Of a stretch of DNA of 64,000 nucleotides, positions 16,168-24,012 are shown in pieces. This stretch comes from Pseudomonas farris (GTDB taxonomy: Bacteria > Pseudomonadota > Gammaproteobacteria > Pseudomonadales > Pseudomonadaceae). The notes below the pieces were generated by a model. The model saw only the letters and a program-made list of their open reading frames with translations, ran no database searches and was not told the DNA's origin. The stretch covers positions 62,001 through 126,000 of the forward strand of contig NZ_JAHSTV010000010.1 of assembly GCF_019145235.1 (NCBI RefSeq), given 5' to 3'. The position numbers and the translations under genes are program-made. Position 1 is the first letter of the stretch. Every line of letters begins with the position of its first letter.

Positions 16168-19035
16168 TTACGCCATCAGAGCGGCAACAACAGTGAACTG
16201 GGCGCGGTCGTCCAGTTGCAGGGTGTCGTGTATCCATTGCTGGTAGTTGTTGAACAAGTCTGCCGTGTCGCTTTCTTTCTGTTTGCGCTTGGCGGCCATG
16301 ACCTGCTCGATGCCCTGACTGAAGTCCAGCGCCAGCTGATGCAGGTGTTTGTCCTGCAGAGTTTTCAACTTGGCTAACTCCTGCTCCAGGCGCTGACGGC
16401 AGTCTGCATCAAAGGTCTGCTTGATCGGTTTGATATGGCGCTCGGCCGCCTGAATCACCGCAGGCAATGCCGCTTGCAGGGCGCGGCTATCCGGTTGCTG
16501 GCCATCGTTGGCTCGAGCTTGCTGATCATTGCCAAGTCCGGTTCGCTGCAAGGTGTCCGCTAGGCTAAGCACCCCCTGTACCTGACCAGCAGCATTGAGC
16601 TGCACCCCTAGCCATTCGGCCAACACAGCCTGACCGCGGCGATTGGGTATCTGGGCGAGCACAAGCACGATCGCATCACCGACCCCAAGTCCCTGGCCGA
16701 CCCGCAGTAAGGGTGCGCGCTGGCGACCAAACAGGGCCATCAGCTTGTAATCCAGCCACATGGCAATGGGATGCAGCGACCACAGATAGTGCAGTTGCGG
16801 CCAGGCGTTGGTGTCGCGGGCGTGTTTAATGGCTTCTTCGACCACCGCTTTATCGGCACTCAGTGCAAAGGTGTTGTCTTCTGGCCACATTTCCGTGGCC
16901 AGATCACGCTTGAGTACCTGCGCCAGATCTCGGCTGGGTTGAAAGATTAGCGTCTTGCGAGCGTCGTTAGCGGTGGCCGGTGAATGCTCGCACGGTGACT
17001 GCTGCGCCAGTAGACGCAACGCATCACGCAGGTAGCAGTAGCTATCGCTAAACAAGCTGGGGAGCTCAGCCGTGGGAGCGTTCACTGCGGCCGTGCTGAT
17101 GTGCGTGCTGATGGTTGCACTGTCTGGTGCGTTGGAGCCCCATAGAGCTTCGAAGGGGTCGATATCGTCTCCAGCCAGTAGCGCGGCGAATTCCTCAGCG
17201 GTTCTGTTGCCTTCAATTGCTTTGGCTACTTCAACCGCTTCCAGTTCCTCGTCATAAAGCCCCATGAAGGCTGATGGGTCACCGATGTTTTTCGCAGCTT
17301 GCTCGTCCTTATCAATCAGGATTTCTAAATAGCGCAAATCACCACGAATGTGCTCATTGCGCGGCAGGGTGAGCAGATAGCCAATCTTCGGTGCATGGAT
17401 CTGACCATAGCGATCCACCCGACCATTTCGTTGCTGGAAGACCATCAGCGACCAGGAAATGTCGAAGTGAATAAGGCGGTGAGCCTGGTAATGTAGGTTG
17501 AGACCTTCGGAAGCCACATCCGAGGCGATCAGCAAGCGCAGAGGTGAATGGGTTTTACCGAAATCTTCGACAGTTTGCTGGATATCCTGGTCGGGCAACT
17601 GACCATGCAAAACGGCAATGGCATCATCTTTGAGTCCCAGAGCTCTAGGCAATTCCTTCTGGAGGAATTTCAAGGTCTCCACACGTTCGGTGAAAATCAC
17701 TAGGCGGTCGCTGGGTTCTTTGCCATCCCATCGCCAATGCTGACCTTGTTTGAGCTGACTGATAAGGTACTGCAGCTTGCTGAACTTGTCCGGACTAATG
17801 GCTTGTACCAAGTCTTGCAGATCACGCAGCCCCTCAAGATCAAAGTGATGAGCGTCTTTAGCCTCAAGCTTGCGTATACGCTCCTTCAAGGTTTGCAAGC
17901 AGGCCGCTGGCGAGGAGAACAGCGCCTTCTCAAGCACTGTGCGGAACAGCATGGCGCCATCACGCGCGCCGGTTCCATCGCTATTGAGTTTGAGTTCGGC
18001 CAACGCATCGAAGGCAAGGTTTTCTGACTGACTCGCCTGACAGGCCAGGCGGAATACATCACGCTCGGGGAACTCTTGCTTCATCTGCTCCCGAACGTCT
18101 TTCTTAAAACGACGCACAAACAGGTGATCAACATCAGACCGGGTGTAGTCGGCTCCCGCTGGCAGCACTGTAGGGTCGAGCATGCGCACGAGACTGGCGA
18201 AGCTGTCCTTCCTCCCGTTGTGCGGGGTAGCCGTGAGCAGAATCAGCGCATCAGATCGCTGCGAAAGCAGTTCAGCCAGGCGGTTGCTCTGGGTACGGTT
18301 ACCCTTGTAAGAGACGTTGTGGGCTTCGTCGATGATGATCAGATCCCACCAGGCACTTTCCAGATAGTGCCGGTATTCACTATCGCGCTTTAGGGTGTCG
18401 ACCGAGATGATGGTGCGGTCGTAATAGTTGAAGGGGTTGTGATTAGCAGGGATATCGCGACGAATACGCTGAATACCAGCGGAGTCCAACCGGGTCAGCG
18501 GGATAGTAAAGCGGTTCCAGAACTCCTGCTGAAACTGACGCATCATGCTCTTAGTGGTGACCACTAAGATACGTCTGGCCTTGCCTCTACGCATGAGCTC
18601 GGCAGTCAGAATACCTGCTTCCAGTGTTTTACCCAGACCTACGGTGTCAGCAATCAACAAGCGGGGGCGCAACTGCTGCAAGACTTGATGGGCCGGCTGC
18701 AGCTGAAATGGCAGCGCATCCATCACACCGTGCTGGCCGATGACTACCGCATCGTTTTTCAATGCTGACTGTCGCAACCGCGCCTCGATGAACAATCTCG
18801 AAGCAACAAACGTAGGCGATTCGTCGTACACCAATTCGGTTTTCGCCGGATCGATTAGGGTGATGTCTTCAAGCTGTGTGAGAACGAGTGCATGTCGATT
18901 ACGCACGGTTTCCGACACGCCAATGCAGGACAGTTGCCAACCACCAAGACTGCATTGATCAGTGTTCTGGATGATCCACTCTTCATCACGGATCAGTGCA
19001 CGCGCACCGGGGGCTGGGGCTTGGGTCAGTTGCAT
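16168..19035 (-). CDS. SNF2-family helicase/translocase, DrmD-like
   Basis: First gene of the defence operon, 955 residues. Walker A is ADTVGLGKTLEAGIL near residue 133, IIIDEAH near 240, and LLTATPHNG is motif III. The helicase C domain has IASDVASEGLNLHYQ and FQQRNGRVDRYGQ near 505-545. This is the RapA/SNF2 type of double-stranded DNA translocase. In class 1 DISARM the equivalent protein, DrmD, is encoded directly before the adenine methylase, as here. The ATG at 19035 has AAGGA 6 bases upstream, while a TTG two codons earlier has none. The C-terminal 250 residues are helical and were not recognised. Confidence 0.85.
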   Translation of the reverse strand: MQLTQAPAPGARALIRDEEWIIQNTDQCSLGGWQLSCIGVSETVRNRHALVLTQLEDITLIDPAKTELVYDESPTFVASRLFIEARLRQSALKNDAVVIGQHGVMDALPFQLQPAHQVLQQLRPRLLIADTVGLGKTLEAGILTAELMRRGKARRILVVTTKSMMRQFQQEFWNRFTIPLTRLDSAGIQRIRRDIPANHNPFNYYDRTIISVDTLKRDSEYRHYLESAWWDLIIIDEAHNVSYKGNRTQSNRLAELLSQRSDALILLTATPHNGRKDSFASLVRMLDPTVLPAGADYTRSDVDHLFVRRFKKDVREQMKQEFPERDVFRLACQASQSENLAFDALAELKLNSDGTGARDGAMLFRTVLEKALFSSPAACLQTLKERIRKLEAKDAHHFDLEGLRDLQDLVQAISPDKFSKLQYLISQLKQGQHWRWDGKEPSDRLVIFTERVETLKFLQKELPRALGLKDDAIAVLHGQLPDQDIQQTVEDFGKTHSPLRLLIASDVASEGLNLHYQAHRLIHFDISWSLMVFQQRNGRVDRYGQIHAPKIGYLLTLPRNEHIRGDLRYLEILIDKDEQAAKNIGDPSAFMGLYDEELEAVEVAKAIEGNRTAEEFAALLAGDDIDPFEALWGSNAPDSATISTHISTAAVNAPTAELPSLFSDSYCYLRDALRLLAQQSPCEHSPATANDARKTLIFQPSRDLAQVLKRDLATEMWPEDNTFALSADKAVVEEAIKHARDTNAWPQLHYLWSLHPIAMWLDYKLMALFGRQRAPLLRVGQGLGVGDAIVLVLAQIPNRRGQAVLAEWLGVQLNAAGQVQGVLSLADTLQRTGLGNDQQARANDGQQPDSRALQAALPAVIQAAERHIKPIKQTFDADCRQRLEQELAKLKTLQDKHLHQLALDFSQGIEQVMAAKRKQKESDTADLFNNYQQWIHDTLQLDDRAQFTVVAALMA

Positions 19036-19527
19036 GTGCAATCCTTGTCAGGGTGTTAGATGCGCAGCGGGCATTGGATAAGATTAGGCAAGCACCAAAT
19101 AGGCCTACACAGATCGGCACTCCAATCGACATTGGATTGACTGTAGCGTATGTAGCCATGCCCCCTAGAAAATGTGCGTAGTGAGGTACGGAACTCATCC
19201 ACACGGCCTTAAAGGTCTGGAGCGTGTCCAGGGTCGGATAGCGCAGCATAGTTGGGCGCATTCGGTGGAAGTAAGCACCGGTTTGCACACGTCGACATGA
19301 GGGCCAATCAACCCACGCCGCAATGGCGGCTAGCGCGCGGAAAGCGAGGCAACAAAATATGGGTATCGACTATGCGACCGGATACCTAGTTTTGAAATTT
19401 TACGCTTTTGTACTGACTACTTATCGGTTACCTGTGTGATTATTTGCTTGCTATTTATTCGTTTGTTTAAACGAGTAGCTAGAGTAGCGCTGATAGCAAT
19501 ACCTTTTCTCAAATTCGATAACCGGAA

Positions 19528-19657
19528 AAAACCCTCAAGACATTGATTGTATTAGAAATTATTAAAACAGCCGCAAACAGACCCGCGAAGACTTTGCCTT
19601 ACAAACAAGTCACTAAGTCAACCACGAAGACTTAGCGACTTAATTTTTGAGGGTTTT
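19528..19657. repeat. Nested inverted repeats upstream of defence operon
   Basis: An outer 11-bp exact inverted repeat (AAAACCCTCAA at 19528-19538, TTGAGGGTTTT at 19647-19657) encloses an inner hairpin. The inner arms are AAGTCACTAAGTC (19607-19619) and GACTTAGCGACTT (19629-19641), 12 of 13 paired with a 9-base loop. A GCGAAGACTT / ACGAAGACTT direct repeat also lies inside. This could be a structured RNA, an operator, or the end or origin of a mobile element. No reverse transcriptase is adjacent, so it is not a standard retron. Confidence 0.5.
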
Positions 19658-19690
19658 CGATACGAGTTATTCTCACTTAGAAATCTTTCG

Positions 19691-19764
19691 CTTTTTTAGC
19701 CTTCCTTTCTCATATAAATAAATAATAATTAAATATTAATATATATAAGAAAGGTAGCTAAAAG
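19691..19764. repeat. Imperfect inverted repeat around a pure AT tract
   Basis: The arms CTTTTTTAGCCTTCCTTTCT (19691-19710) and AGAAAGGTAGCTAAAAG (19748-19764) pair imperfectly around about 37 bases that are almost wholly A and T. DNA-unwinding elements and promoter regions look like this, but no partner gene decides between them. Confidence 0.35.
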
Positions 19765-19988
19765 TAGCGGGCAAGGCTCTGCCCTGCGGGAGCAGCTGAG
19801 CCCTTCCTGTCGGTTCCTTTCAGGCAGCCGTAAACCGTCGGCCAGCTTTTCACCGGCAGCAGTTCGTTCGTACTTCAGTCCTGCGGCTAGGGTTTCGTCG
19901 AGTTTATAGTTCACTTCAAGGACTAGGAGCGTCTGGGGGTCGCTCCTTTTCAGGTGGGGCTACCTTGTCGGGTGGGTGCAGGGGTGGA

Positions 19989-20305
19989 TTAAGGACGGCC
20001 AATCAACGCCGCAACCACGCGCTGGATTTGCTCCAGTTCTGCGGCGGTTAATTGGCCTTTGTACTGTACCTTGCGCGCTACCCAGTCGACTCTTTTGACT
20101 TTATCGGCCAGCACCGCGCTGGGCTTGGCCCCGGCAATCGGCACCTTGAACGGATAGCCCTTGATCTGGGTCGTCATGGGCGCACAGATCATCATGCCGC
20201 TCGCCCGGTTGTACCCGCCGGAGTCAGCACCACCGCAAGGCGGTGGCCGGCTTGCTCATGTCCAGCCTGCAGGCTGAACCACACCACGTCGCCCGCGTTG
20301 GGCAC
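19989..20305 (-). pseudogene. mazF: mazF/pemK-type toxin gene, frameshifted
   Basis: The 5' half, read from GTG at 20305, encodes VPNAGDVVWFSLQAGHEQ and AGHRLAVVLTPAG, the MazF N-terminus. The 3' half, in another frame, encodes CAPMTTQIKGYPFKVP and DKVKRVDWVARKVQYKG, the MazF C-terminus. The frames meet at GCGGGTACAACC, where one T is missing from the expected GGT TAC AAC (Gly-Tyr-Asn). The start also looks damaged: ATAGCTAAAGCG sits where an ATG start would be expected. The product would be an mRNA endonuclease toxin, paired with the antitoxin just upstream. It is a recent pseudogene or contains a sequence error. Confidence 0.75.
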
Positions 20306-20321
20306 ATAGACGCTTTAGCTA

Positions 20322-20561
20322 TTACCAGACCTCCTTGCCAACCGGTGGCCCCCAGTCAACCGCTTCATGGCGGTTCTCCGGGGTTACCTTGGCCAACAGC
20401 GTGGCCAGGTCCAAGGGCTCGCGCACCGGTTCGATGATCATCCGGTTGCCTTCAACCCGCACGTCGACCTCCAGGTCAAGCTCGAACACGGTGCCACCGA
20501 GCACGGACGCCGGCAGACGTAGGGCCAGACTGTTGCCCCACTTCTTGATATTGCTTTTCAT
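20322..20561 (-). CDS. mazE: MazE/PemI-type antitoxin
   Basis: 79 residues. It opens with KSNIKKWGNSLALRLPASV, the AbrB/MazE swapped-hairpin DNA-binding fold, and ends in the acidic VDWGPPVGKEVW tail that wraps the toxin in this family. GGAGG lies 7 bases before the ATG. The toxin gene follows but is frameshifted, so the antitoxin may be an orphan regulator. The same C-terminal tail recurs at 21795-21956, evidence of duplication in this stability region. Confidence 0.85.
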   Translation of the reverse strand: MKSNIKKWGNSLALRLPASVLGGTVFELDLEVDVRVEGNRMIIEPVREPLDLATLLAKVTPENRHEAVDWGPPVGKEVW

Positions 20562-20670
20562 AGTGGTCCCTCCGGGGCATTTGCATTCGTCGCCACATCA
20601 CTGCGTATCTACAGTTGTATCTACGTGAGTGACACGGGGCAGGTCGGGCTCAGTTGAGCAGCTTGGTCAC

Positions 20671-20862
20671 TCACACGGTGAGACCAGCCATGGTGATGAA
20701 CAGGCCAATGGCGAAGGCGAGCGGATACCAGAAGATCTCGCGGGTGAACTGCCGCGCTTCGACGTTCGGCGTTCGGGTCGCGGGACCGACAAGCTTCATG
20801 GTCTTGGCCCGCAGCCGGACAATGTCAGCGTGGATTTTTTCGAGTTCGGCTTGGGTCAACAT
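20671..20862 (-). CDS. Small coiled-coil/membrane protein, copy B
   Basis: 63 residues from an ATG with GGAG 6 bases upstream. The N-terminal helix LTQAELEKIHADIVRLRA is followed by an ARQFTREIFWYPLAFAIG entry into one transmembrane segment. It is a paralogue of the protein at 21571-21813 (shared QAELxKIHA and FTREIFWYP or FTRETFWYP). The function is unknown. Proteins of this shape often travel with small antitoxin-like regulators on plasmids and islands. Confidence 0.6.
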   Translation of the reverse strand: MLTQAELEKIHADIVRLRAKTMKLVGPATRTPNVEARQFTREIFWYPLAFAIGLFITMAGLTV

Positions 20863-21016
20863 GCGGTTCTCCTTCTGGCCCCCATGCTTCAAGTTCGCGG
20901 CCTACCGACGGCGCTTCCAGCCATGCGGTCTCTTCTGCCGACCTCGCCACCTTCCAGTCGCAGCGGGCCAGCAGCTCGTCCAAGGTGTAGTGGGGTTTCT
21001 GCTTCGTGGGCTTCAT
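20825..21016 (-). CDS. Antitoxin-like fragment (MazE C-terminal type)
   Basis: 63 residues starting at MKPTKQKPHYTLDELLARCD, with GGAG about 9 bases upstream. YTLDELLARCD and WLEAPSVGREL match the toxin-binding tail of PemI/MazE antitoxins, but the DNA-binding N-terminus is absent. It overlaps the start of the membrane-protein gene that follows. It is probably a truncated antitoxin kept by, or inserted into, the duplicated cassette. Confidence 0.5.
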   Translation of the reverse strand: MKPTKQKPHYTLDELLARCDWKVARSAEETAWLEAPSVGRELEAWGPEGEPHVDPSRTRKNPR

Positions 21017-21047
21017 CGGGGTTGTCTCCTTCTCAGGTAGGTCCGGC

Positions 21048-21314
21048 TCACACATGCAGGCGGACGGTCATGTCGATGCCCACGGCGCGCATCACCGCCA
21101 GCATGGTCTTCAGGGTGGGGTTGCCCTTCTCGCTGAAGGAGCGGTACAGCTGTTCGAGGGCCAGTTCGGTCATGCCTTTCGCGCGGGCGACGAACACCCC
21201 GAAGCAGATCAGTCCCAGCAGCATCTGCCGGGCAAAGCGTAGCCGCTCGCCTTCATTGAGTGACACTCCCGCCCCGCGAACACCGTGGCCAGGCCCATAG
21301 TCGGGCTTGTCCAT
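21048..21314 (-). CDS. Addiction-module antidote-like HTH protein, altered
   Basis: 88 residues. The C-terminal part (ARAKGMTELA, LYRSFSEKGNPTLKTML, VMRAVGIDMTVRL) matches HI1420-type antidote proteins that pair with HigB/RelE-like toxins. In the family about eight more residues lie between the two helices of the HTH, and here they seem deleted (MTELA-LEQLYRSF). The first 40 residues, including a hydrophobic LLGLICFGVF stretch, are not typical. Its ATG overlaps the stop of the upstream RHH gene (TGATG). It is probably a rearranged, non-functional antitoxin. Confidence 0.5.
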   Translation of the reverse strand: MDKPDYGPGHGVRGAGVSLNEGERLRFARQMLLGLICFGVFVARAKGMTELALEQLYRSFSEKGNPTLKTMLAVMRAVGIDMTVRLHV

Positions 21315-21532
21315 CAGAGACCCACCACGCGGCCCATGGCCTCCAGCGTGTGGTCGTCGCGTTTGCGGACGATGCCCAGCGAGAAGCCGGGCTTGCGCGC
21401 CTCACTGTCGGCGATGACCAGCAGGGCGAAGGCCTTGCGCATCGCTTCGGCCTTGGTGATGCCGCGACGGCGAGAAATGTCGTTGAGGGCCTGGTCGATC
21501 TCGTCGGACAGGTCGAGGGTCATGCGCGGCAT
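21314..21532 (-). CDS. CopG-like ribbon-helix-helix protein, copy B
   Basis: 72 residues. The DNA-binding strand MPRMTLDLSDEIDQAL is followed by two helices (GITKAEAMRKAFALL) and a conserved basic end (SLGIVRKRDDHTLEAMGRVVG). It is about three-quarters identical to copy A at 21956-22174. GGAG precedes the ATG. Such proteins are usually autoregulating antitoxins or small repressors. No RelE-type toxin follows directly. Confidence 0.65.
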   Translation of the reverse strand: MPRMTLDLSDEIDQALNDISRRRGITKAEAMRKAFALLVIADSEARKPGFSLGIVRKRDDHTLEAMGRVVGL

Positions 21533-21570
21533 GGGACTCTCCAGATAGGTGGAGGCGTAGTTACGCCGGT

Positions 21571-21813
21571 TTAGTGGAGCAGCCTGTAAATCACGGTCAT
21601 GATCACGGCGATGACACAGTAGAGCCCAGTCACCACGGCCATCGGATACCAGAAGGTTTCACGGGTGAACTTGCAGGCCTCGACTGTCGGTTTCGGGACC
21701 TCGGCACTGACCTTGCGCGACTCTTCATTGCGCTGGATTGTCTGGTCGATCAACTGGCTGATCGCGGCATGGATCTTGTCCAGTTCGGCCTGGCTCAAAC
21801 CGTGGGTGGCCAT
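21571..21813 (-). CDS. Small coiled-coil/membrane protein, copy A
   Basis: 80 residues. A helical N-terminus (LSQAELDKIHAAISQLIDQT) leads to CKFTRETFWYPMAVVTGL and a single C-terminal membrane segment. It has a strong site (GGAGGAG, 8-base spacing) and overlaps the preceding 53-codon MazE-like gene. It is a paralogue of 20671-20862. The unit RHH, short MazE-tail gene, membrane protein appears intact in this copy. The function is unknown. Confidence 0.6.
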   Translation of the reverse strand: MATHGLSQAELDKIHAAISQLIDQTIQRNEESRKVSAEVPKPTVEACKFTRETFWYPMAVVTGLYCVIAVIMTVIYRLLH

Positions 21814-21956
21814 GGTGTTGGCTCCTCCTTCTCAGAAGGGGTTAAGAACGGCCAAACCTCCTTGCCAACTGGCGGACCCCAGTCGACCGGCGCATGCCGA
21901 TTCTCTGGGGTGATGGCCGCGATCAGGGCGTCCAGATCAATCTCCGGCGTGTCCAT
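21795..21956 (-). CDS. 53-residue MazE-tail peptide
   Basis: A short frame whose ATG overlaps the RHH stop codon (TGATG) and which ends inside the next gene. It encodes DLDALIAAITPENRHAPVDW and GPPVGKEVW, nearly the same as the C-terminus of the antitoxin at 20322-20561. It then reads on through PFLTPSEKEEP. It lacks the DNA-binding half. It may be a decoy toxin-binder, or simply a relic through which ribosomes pass. Confidence 0.45.
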   Translation of the reverse strand: MDTPEIDLDALIAAITPENRHAPVDWGPPVGKEVWPFLTPSEKEEPTPWPPTV

Positions 21957-22174
21957 CAGATCCCTACCACGCGGCCAACCGCTTCGAGGGTGTGATCGTC
22001 GCGTTCACGAACAATGCCCAGGGAGAAGCCGGGCTTCTTCTTCTCGGCGTAGGCCACCGCCAGCAGGGCGAACGCCCGGCGCATGGCTTCGGCCTTGGTG
22101 ATGCCGCTTTGCTTGGCGATGTCGGTCAGCGCGCCGTCGATCTCGTCCGACAGGTCGAGGGTAAAACGTGGCAT
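21956..22174 (-). CDS. CopG-like ribbon-helix-helix protein, copy A
   Basis: 72 residues: MPRFTLDLSDEIDGAL strand, GITKAEAMRRAFALL helices, and an end SLGIVRERDDHTLEAVG. It heads a mini-operon with the MazE-tail gene and the membrane-protein gene. It is likely a small DNA-binding autorepressor. The near-identical copy B lies 640 bp downstream in the same direction, so the whole unit was duplicated in tandem. Confidence 0.65.
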   Translation of the reverse strand: MPRFTLDLSDEIDGALTDIAKQSGITKAEAMRRAFALLAVAYAEKKKPGFSLGIVRERDDHTLEAVGRVVGI

Positions 22175-22706
22175 GGCGGATGCTCTAGTCGAGGGAATTG
22201 AGTGGAAATTTTACTGCATATTGCAGCTACTGCCGCTACTCCGTCCGACCACTGGCCTGGTGCACGCCCGTCGACCTGCGGCTGTTTGGCACCCTTGCGG
22301 CAGTTGTGGTGCAGGCGCGTGGTTTCGGCTGGCCAGACCTTGGCGTAGGTAGACCTCGCCCAACGGGTCGCCGAGATCGAAGCTGGTGGTGCCATTCGTG
22401 GTCGAAGTCGCCGACGTGGAGCCGGGCGAAGACCATCAGTTCGTCCAGCACGGCGCGGCCCAGCAGCCCGCTGGCGCTCGCTGGGCGCCGACCGTGTTGT
22501 TCCAGTTCGGCACAAAGGCTCAACGCACCTCTGCGCTGTGTGTGCCCTCCCCCCGGTTCTTTCAGGTTGTACAGCGGCGGCTGTAGGTGGCTTCGACAGT
22601 CAGGGGCAGGACGCCGTAGGCGGCGAAGCAGGACCAGTCACGGAGCATAAGACATCCAATAGCTGTGGGATGCTTGGGCATGGCAGAAAAAACCGAATTC
22701 CCCCCT
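22175..22706. other. Gap of about 530 bases with degraded coding remnants
   Basis: No intact gene is seen. On the minus strand, stretches such as LLGRAVLDELMVFARLHVGD (about 22420-22480) and, in a shifted frame, TTSFDLGDPLGEVYLRQGLA (about 22320-22400) look like pieces of one protein broken by a frameshift. I do not recognise it. High GC and the lack of stops in several frames make short ORFs here unreliable. Confidence 0.4.
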
Positions 22707-23303
22707 TCATAGTTCAGAAGTGAGCGGGACAGCTGACTGAGTCACGGCATCGGTACGGTAAAGGGCCAGTTCGCGGTAAACCGTGGCCTGCCCGACGCCA
22801 AGCTGCTTGGCAATCTCGACCTTAGTCACGCCCTCCCCCGCCAGGCGCAGTATGGCCGCGCGTTTTTCCTCGTGGATTGGCTTACGTCCCTTGTATTTGC
22901 CGGCCTTCTGCGCTTTGTCGATCCCCTCGCGCTGCCGCTCCAGCATCATTTCCCGCTCAAACTGGGCAATCCCTCCCAACACGGTCAGAATTAACTTGCC
23001 GGTGGGCGTGCTGGTGTCCAGCCCCAGATTGAGAATCTTGACCTCAACCTTTTTCAGTTCCAATCGGTGCAGTGTCTGCAGCAGGTCGGTGATCGAGCGA
23101 GCCAGCCGGTCGAGCTTAGTGACCACAAAGGTATCCCCCACACGGGCAAACTCAATGGCCGCTTCAAGCTGGACGCGCTGGGCCACGGACGATACCTGTT
23201 CTTTAAATATTTTTTCACAGCCACATCGTTCTAATTCGCGCAACTGGGCTTCAAAACCAGCTTCTTGTTCGATGGTTGAAGTACGTGCATAGCCTATATC
23301 CAT
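22707..23303 (-). CDS. Serine resolvase/invertase
   Basis: 198 residues from the ATG with GGGAG about 7 bases upstream. The N-terminal catalytic domain has MDIGYARTSTIEQ (Ser10-type nucleophile region), VTKLDRLARSITDL and GGIAQFEREMMLERQREGI. The GKYKGRKPI linker leads to a C-terminal HTH (GVTKVEIAKQLGVGQATVYREL). This is the Tn3-resolvase/Pin family: it forms a 5'-phosphoserine link and resolves cointegrates or plasmid dimers at a res site. It sits next to plasmid-stability genes, so dimer resolution of a former plasmid or transposon is likely. Repeats just upstream may be res subsites. Confidence 0.85.
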   Translation of the reverse strand: MDIGYARTSTIEQEAGFEAQLRELERCGCEKIFKEQVSSVAQRVQLEAAIEFARVGDTFVVTKLDRLARSITDLLQTLHRLELKKVEVKILNLGLDTSTPTGKLILTVLGGIAQFEREMMLERQREGIDKAQKAGKYKGRKPIHEEKRAAILRLAGEGVTKVEIAKQLGVGQATVYRELALYRTDAVTQSAVPLTSEL

Positions 23304-23332
23304 AGGTTTTCTCCCACATATGTTTAAGACTC

Positions 23333-23406
23333 TGTGATAGCCCACCTCCCAAATAAATTAACCCACTTATATGAGAGGTTTAGGTAGGGCTTCGCCTGCT
23401 ATCACA
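23333..23406. repeat. Inverted 9-mers upstream of the resolvase, possible res site
   Basis: TGTGATAGC (23333-23341) and GCTATCACA (23398-23406) form an exact inverted repeat with centres about 65 bp apart. They lie 30-100 bp before the resolvase start, where res or operator sites usually are. The remaining bases to about 23940 are AT-rich with no gene seen. Confidence 0.35.
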
Positions 23407-23943
23407 AGGGCCGGCTCTATTTGGAGATTGCATATCTTTTTTTTCACACTGGTGGGCTTTCGCCAATGCTTAGACGATCCGCTCGCCCAGGCTGGCGCGT
23501 TCCATCGCGGCCGTTTTCGCCAGTAACCGCTACTCGATGGGCGCACCGCTACCCGAACGCGATGCTGTTAATTTCTTCGTGAACAAACTAATTAATGCAG
23601 TCCTTTTTTGAGCAATCCGCATTGCTTCTTGGACACTAATATGAGCGCCACCCAATGTGGTATCACGCTATTTCCTAAGAGGCACCTTCCTCTCGACATG
23701 ACTGGCGCATAACACAAAAACCAGCCACATACATATGTAAGCACAACCAATAACAGTACGAAATACATGCCTCAATACAAACTATATTGTTTAGCGATAT
23801 ATTGAAATATTTAACCACCACATATGATATAGAAAGCATTTAATGTACCAACAGACACCCCACCCACGACTTTTTTCTATTGTTTTTTTCCAACCAGATA
23901 GCACAGACCCCCTCACCGCTCTCAACTAACCTCAGATCCCAGT

Positions 23944-24012
23944 GGTACTCAGTACAAAGTTCCCTATCTCCCAACTGTACTCAGTACAAGGTCCACGGTA
24001 CTCAGTACAAAC
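23944..24012. promoter_or_regulatory. Three phased GTACTCAGTACAA palindromic sites
   Basis: The 13-mer GTACTCAGTACAA occurs at 23945, 23977 and 23998. Each copy contains GTACT-C-AGTAC, a palindrome around one central base. Spacings of 32 and 21 bp are close to three and two helical turns, so all sites face the same side. Poly-A runs and an AT-rich tract follow, leading to the gene at 24285. They are either operators for a dimeric regulator or iterons of an origin served by the nearby primase-helicase. Confidence 0.6.

Larger units (their letters stand above)
19036..19988. other. Long intergenic region upstream of defence operon
   Basis: About 950 bases without a supported gene. The first 330 bases have ordinary GC and should hold the operon promoter, though no clear -35/-10 pair was found. 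From about 19390 to 19765 the DNA is strongly AT-rich and holds two inverted-repeat structures, listed separately. From 19765 to 19988 it is GC-rich again. A weak 61-codon frame (19729-19914, minus) runs into the AT tract and is not supported. The base composition differs from both flanks, which suggests a junction between separately acquired pieces. Confidence 0.5.

Noticed and set aside
19526..19657. Retron-type ncRNA suggested by nested inverted repeats
   Set aside because: No reverse transcriptase lies next to it; the only RT in the window belongs to a distant group II intron.
19729..19914. 61-codon minus-strand frame in the AT/GC junction
   Set aside because: GTG start without a ribosome site, no recognisable motif, and its end runs into a low-complexity AT tract.
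22236..22523. 95-codon minus-strand ORF between RHH copy A and the resolvase
   Set aside because: Protein-like only in part, with the similarity continuing in another frame; treated as a decayed remnant, not a gene.
23944..24012. CRISPR array suggested by repeated 13-mers
   Set aside because: Only three short palindromic copies with unequal spacing (32 and 21 bp) and no cas genes; operator or iteron sites fit better.
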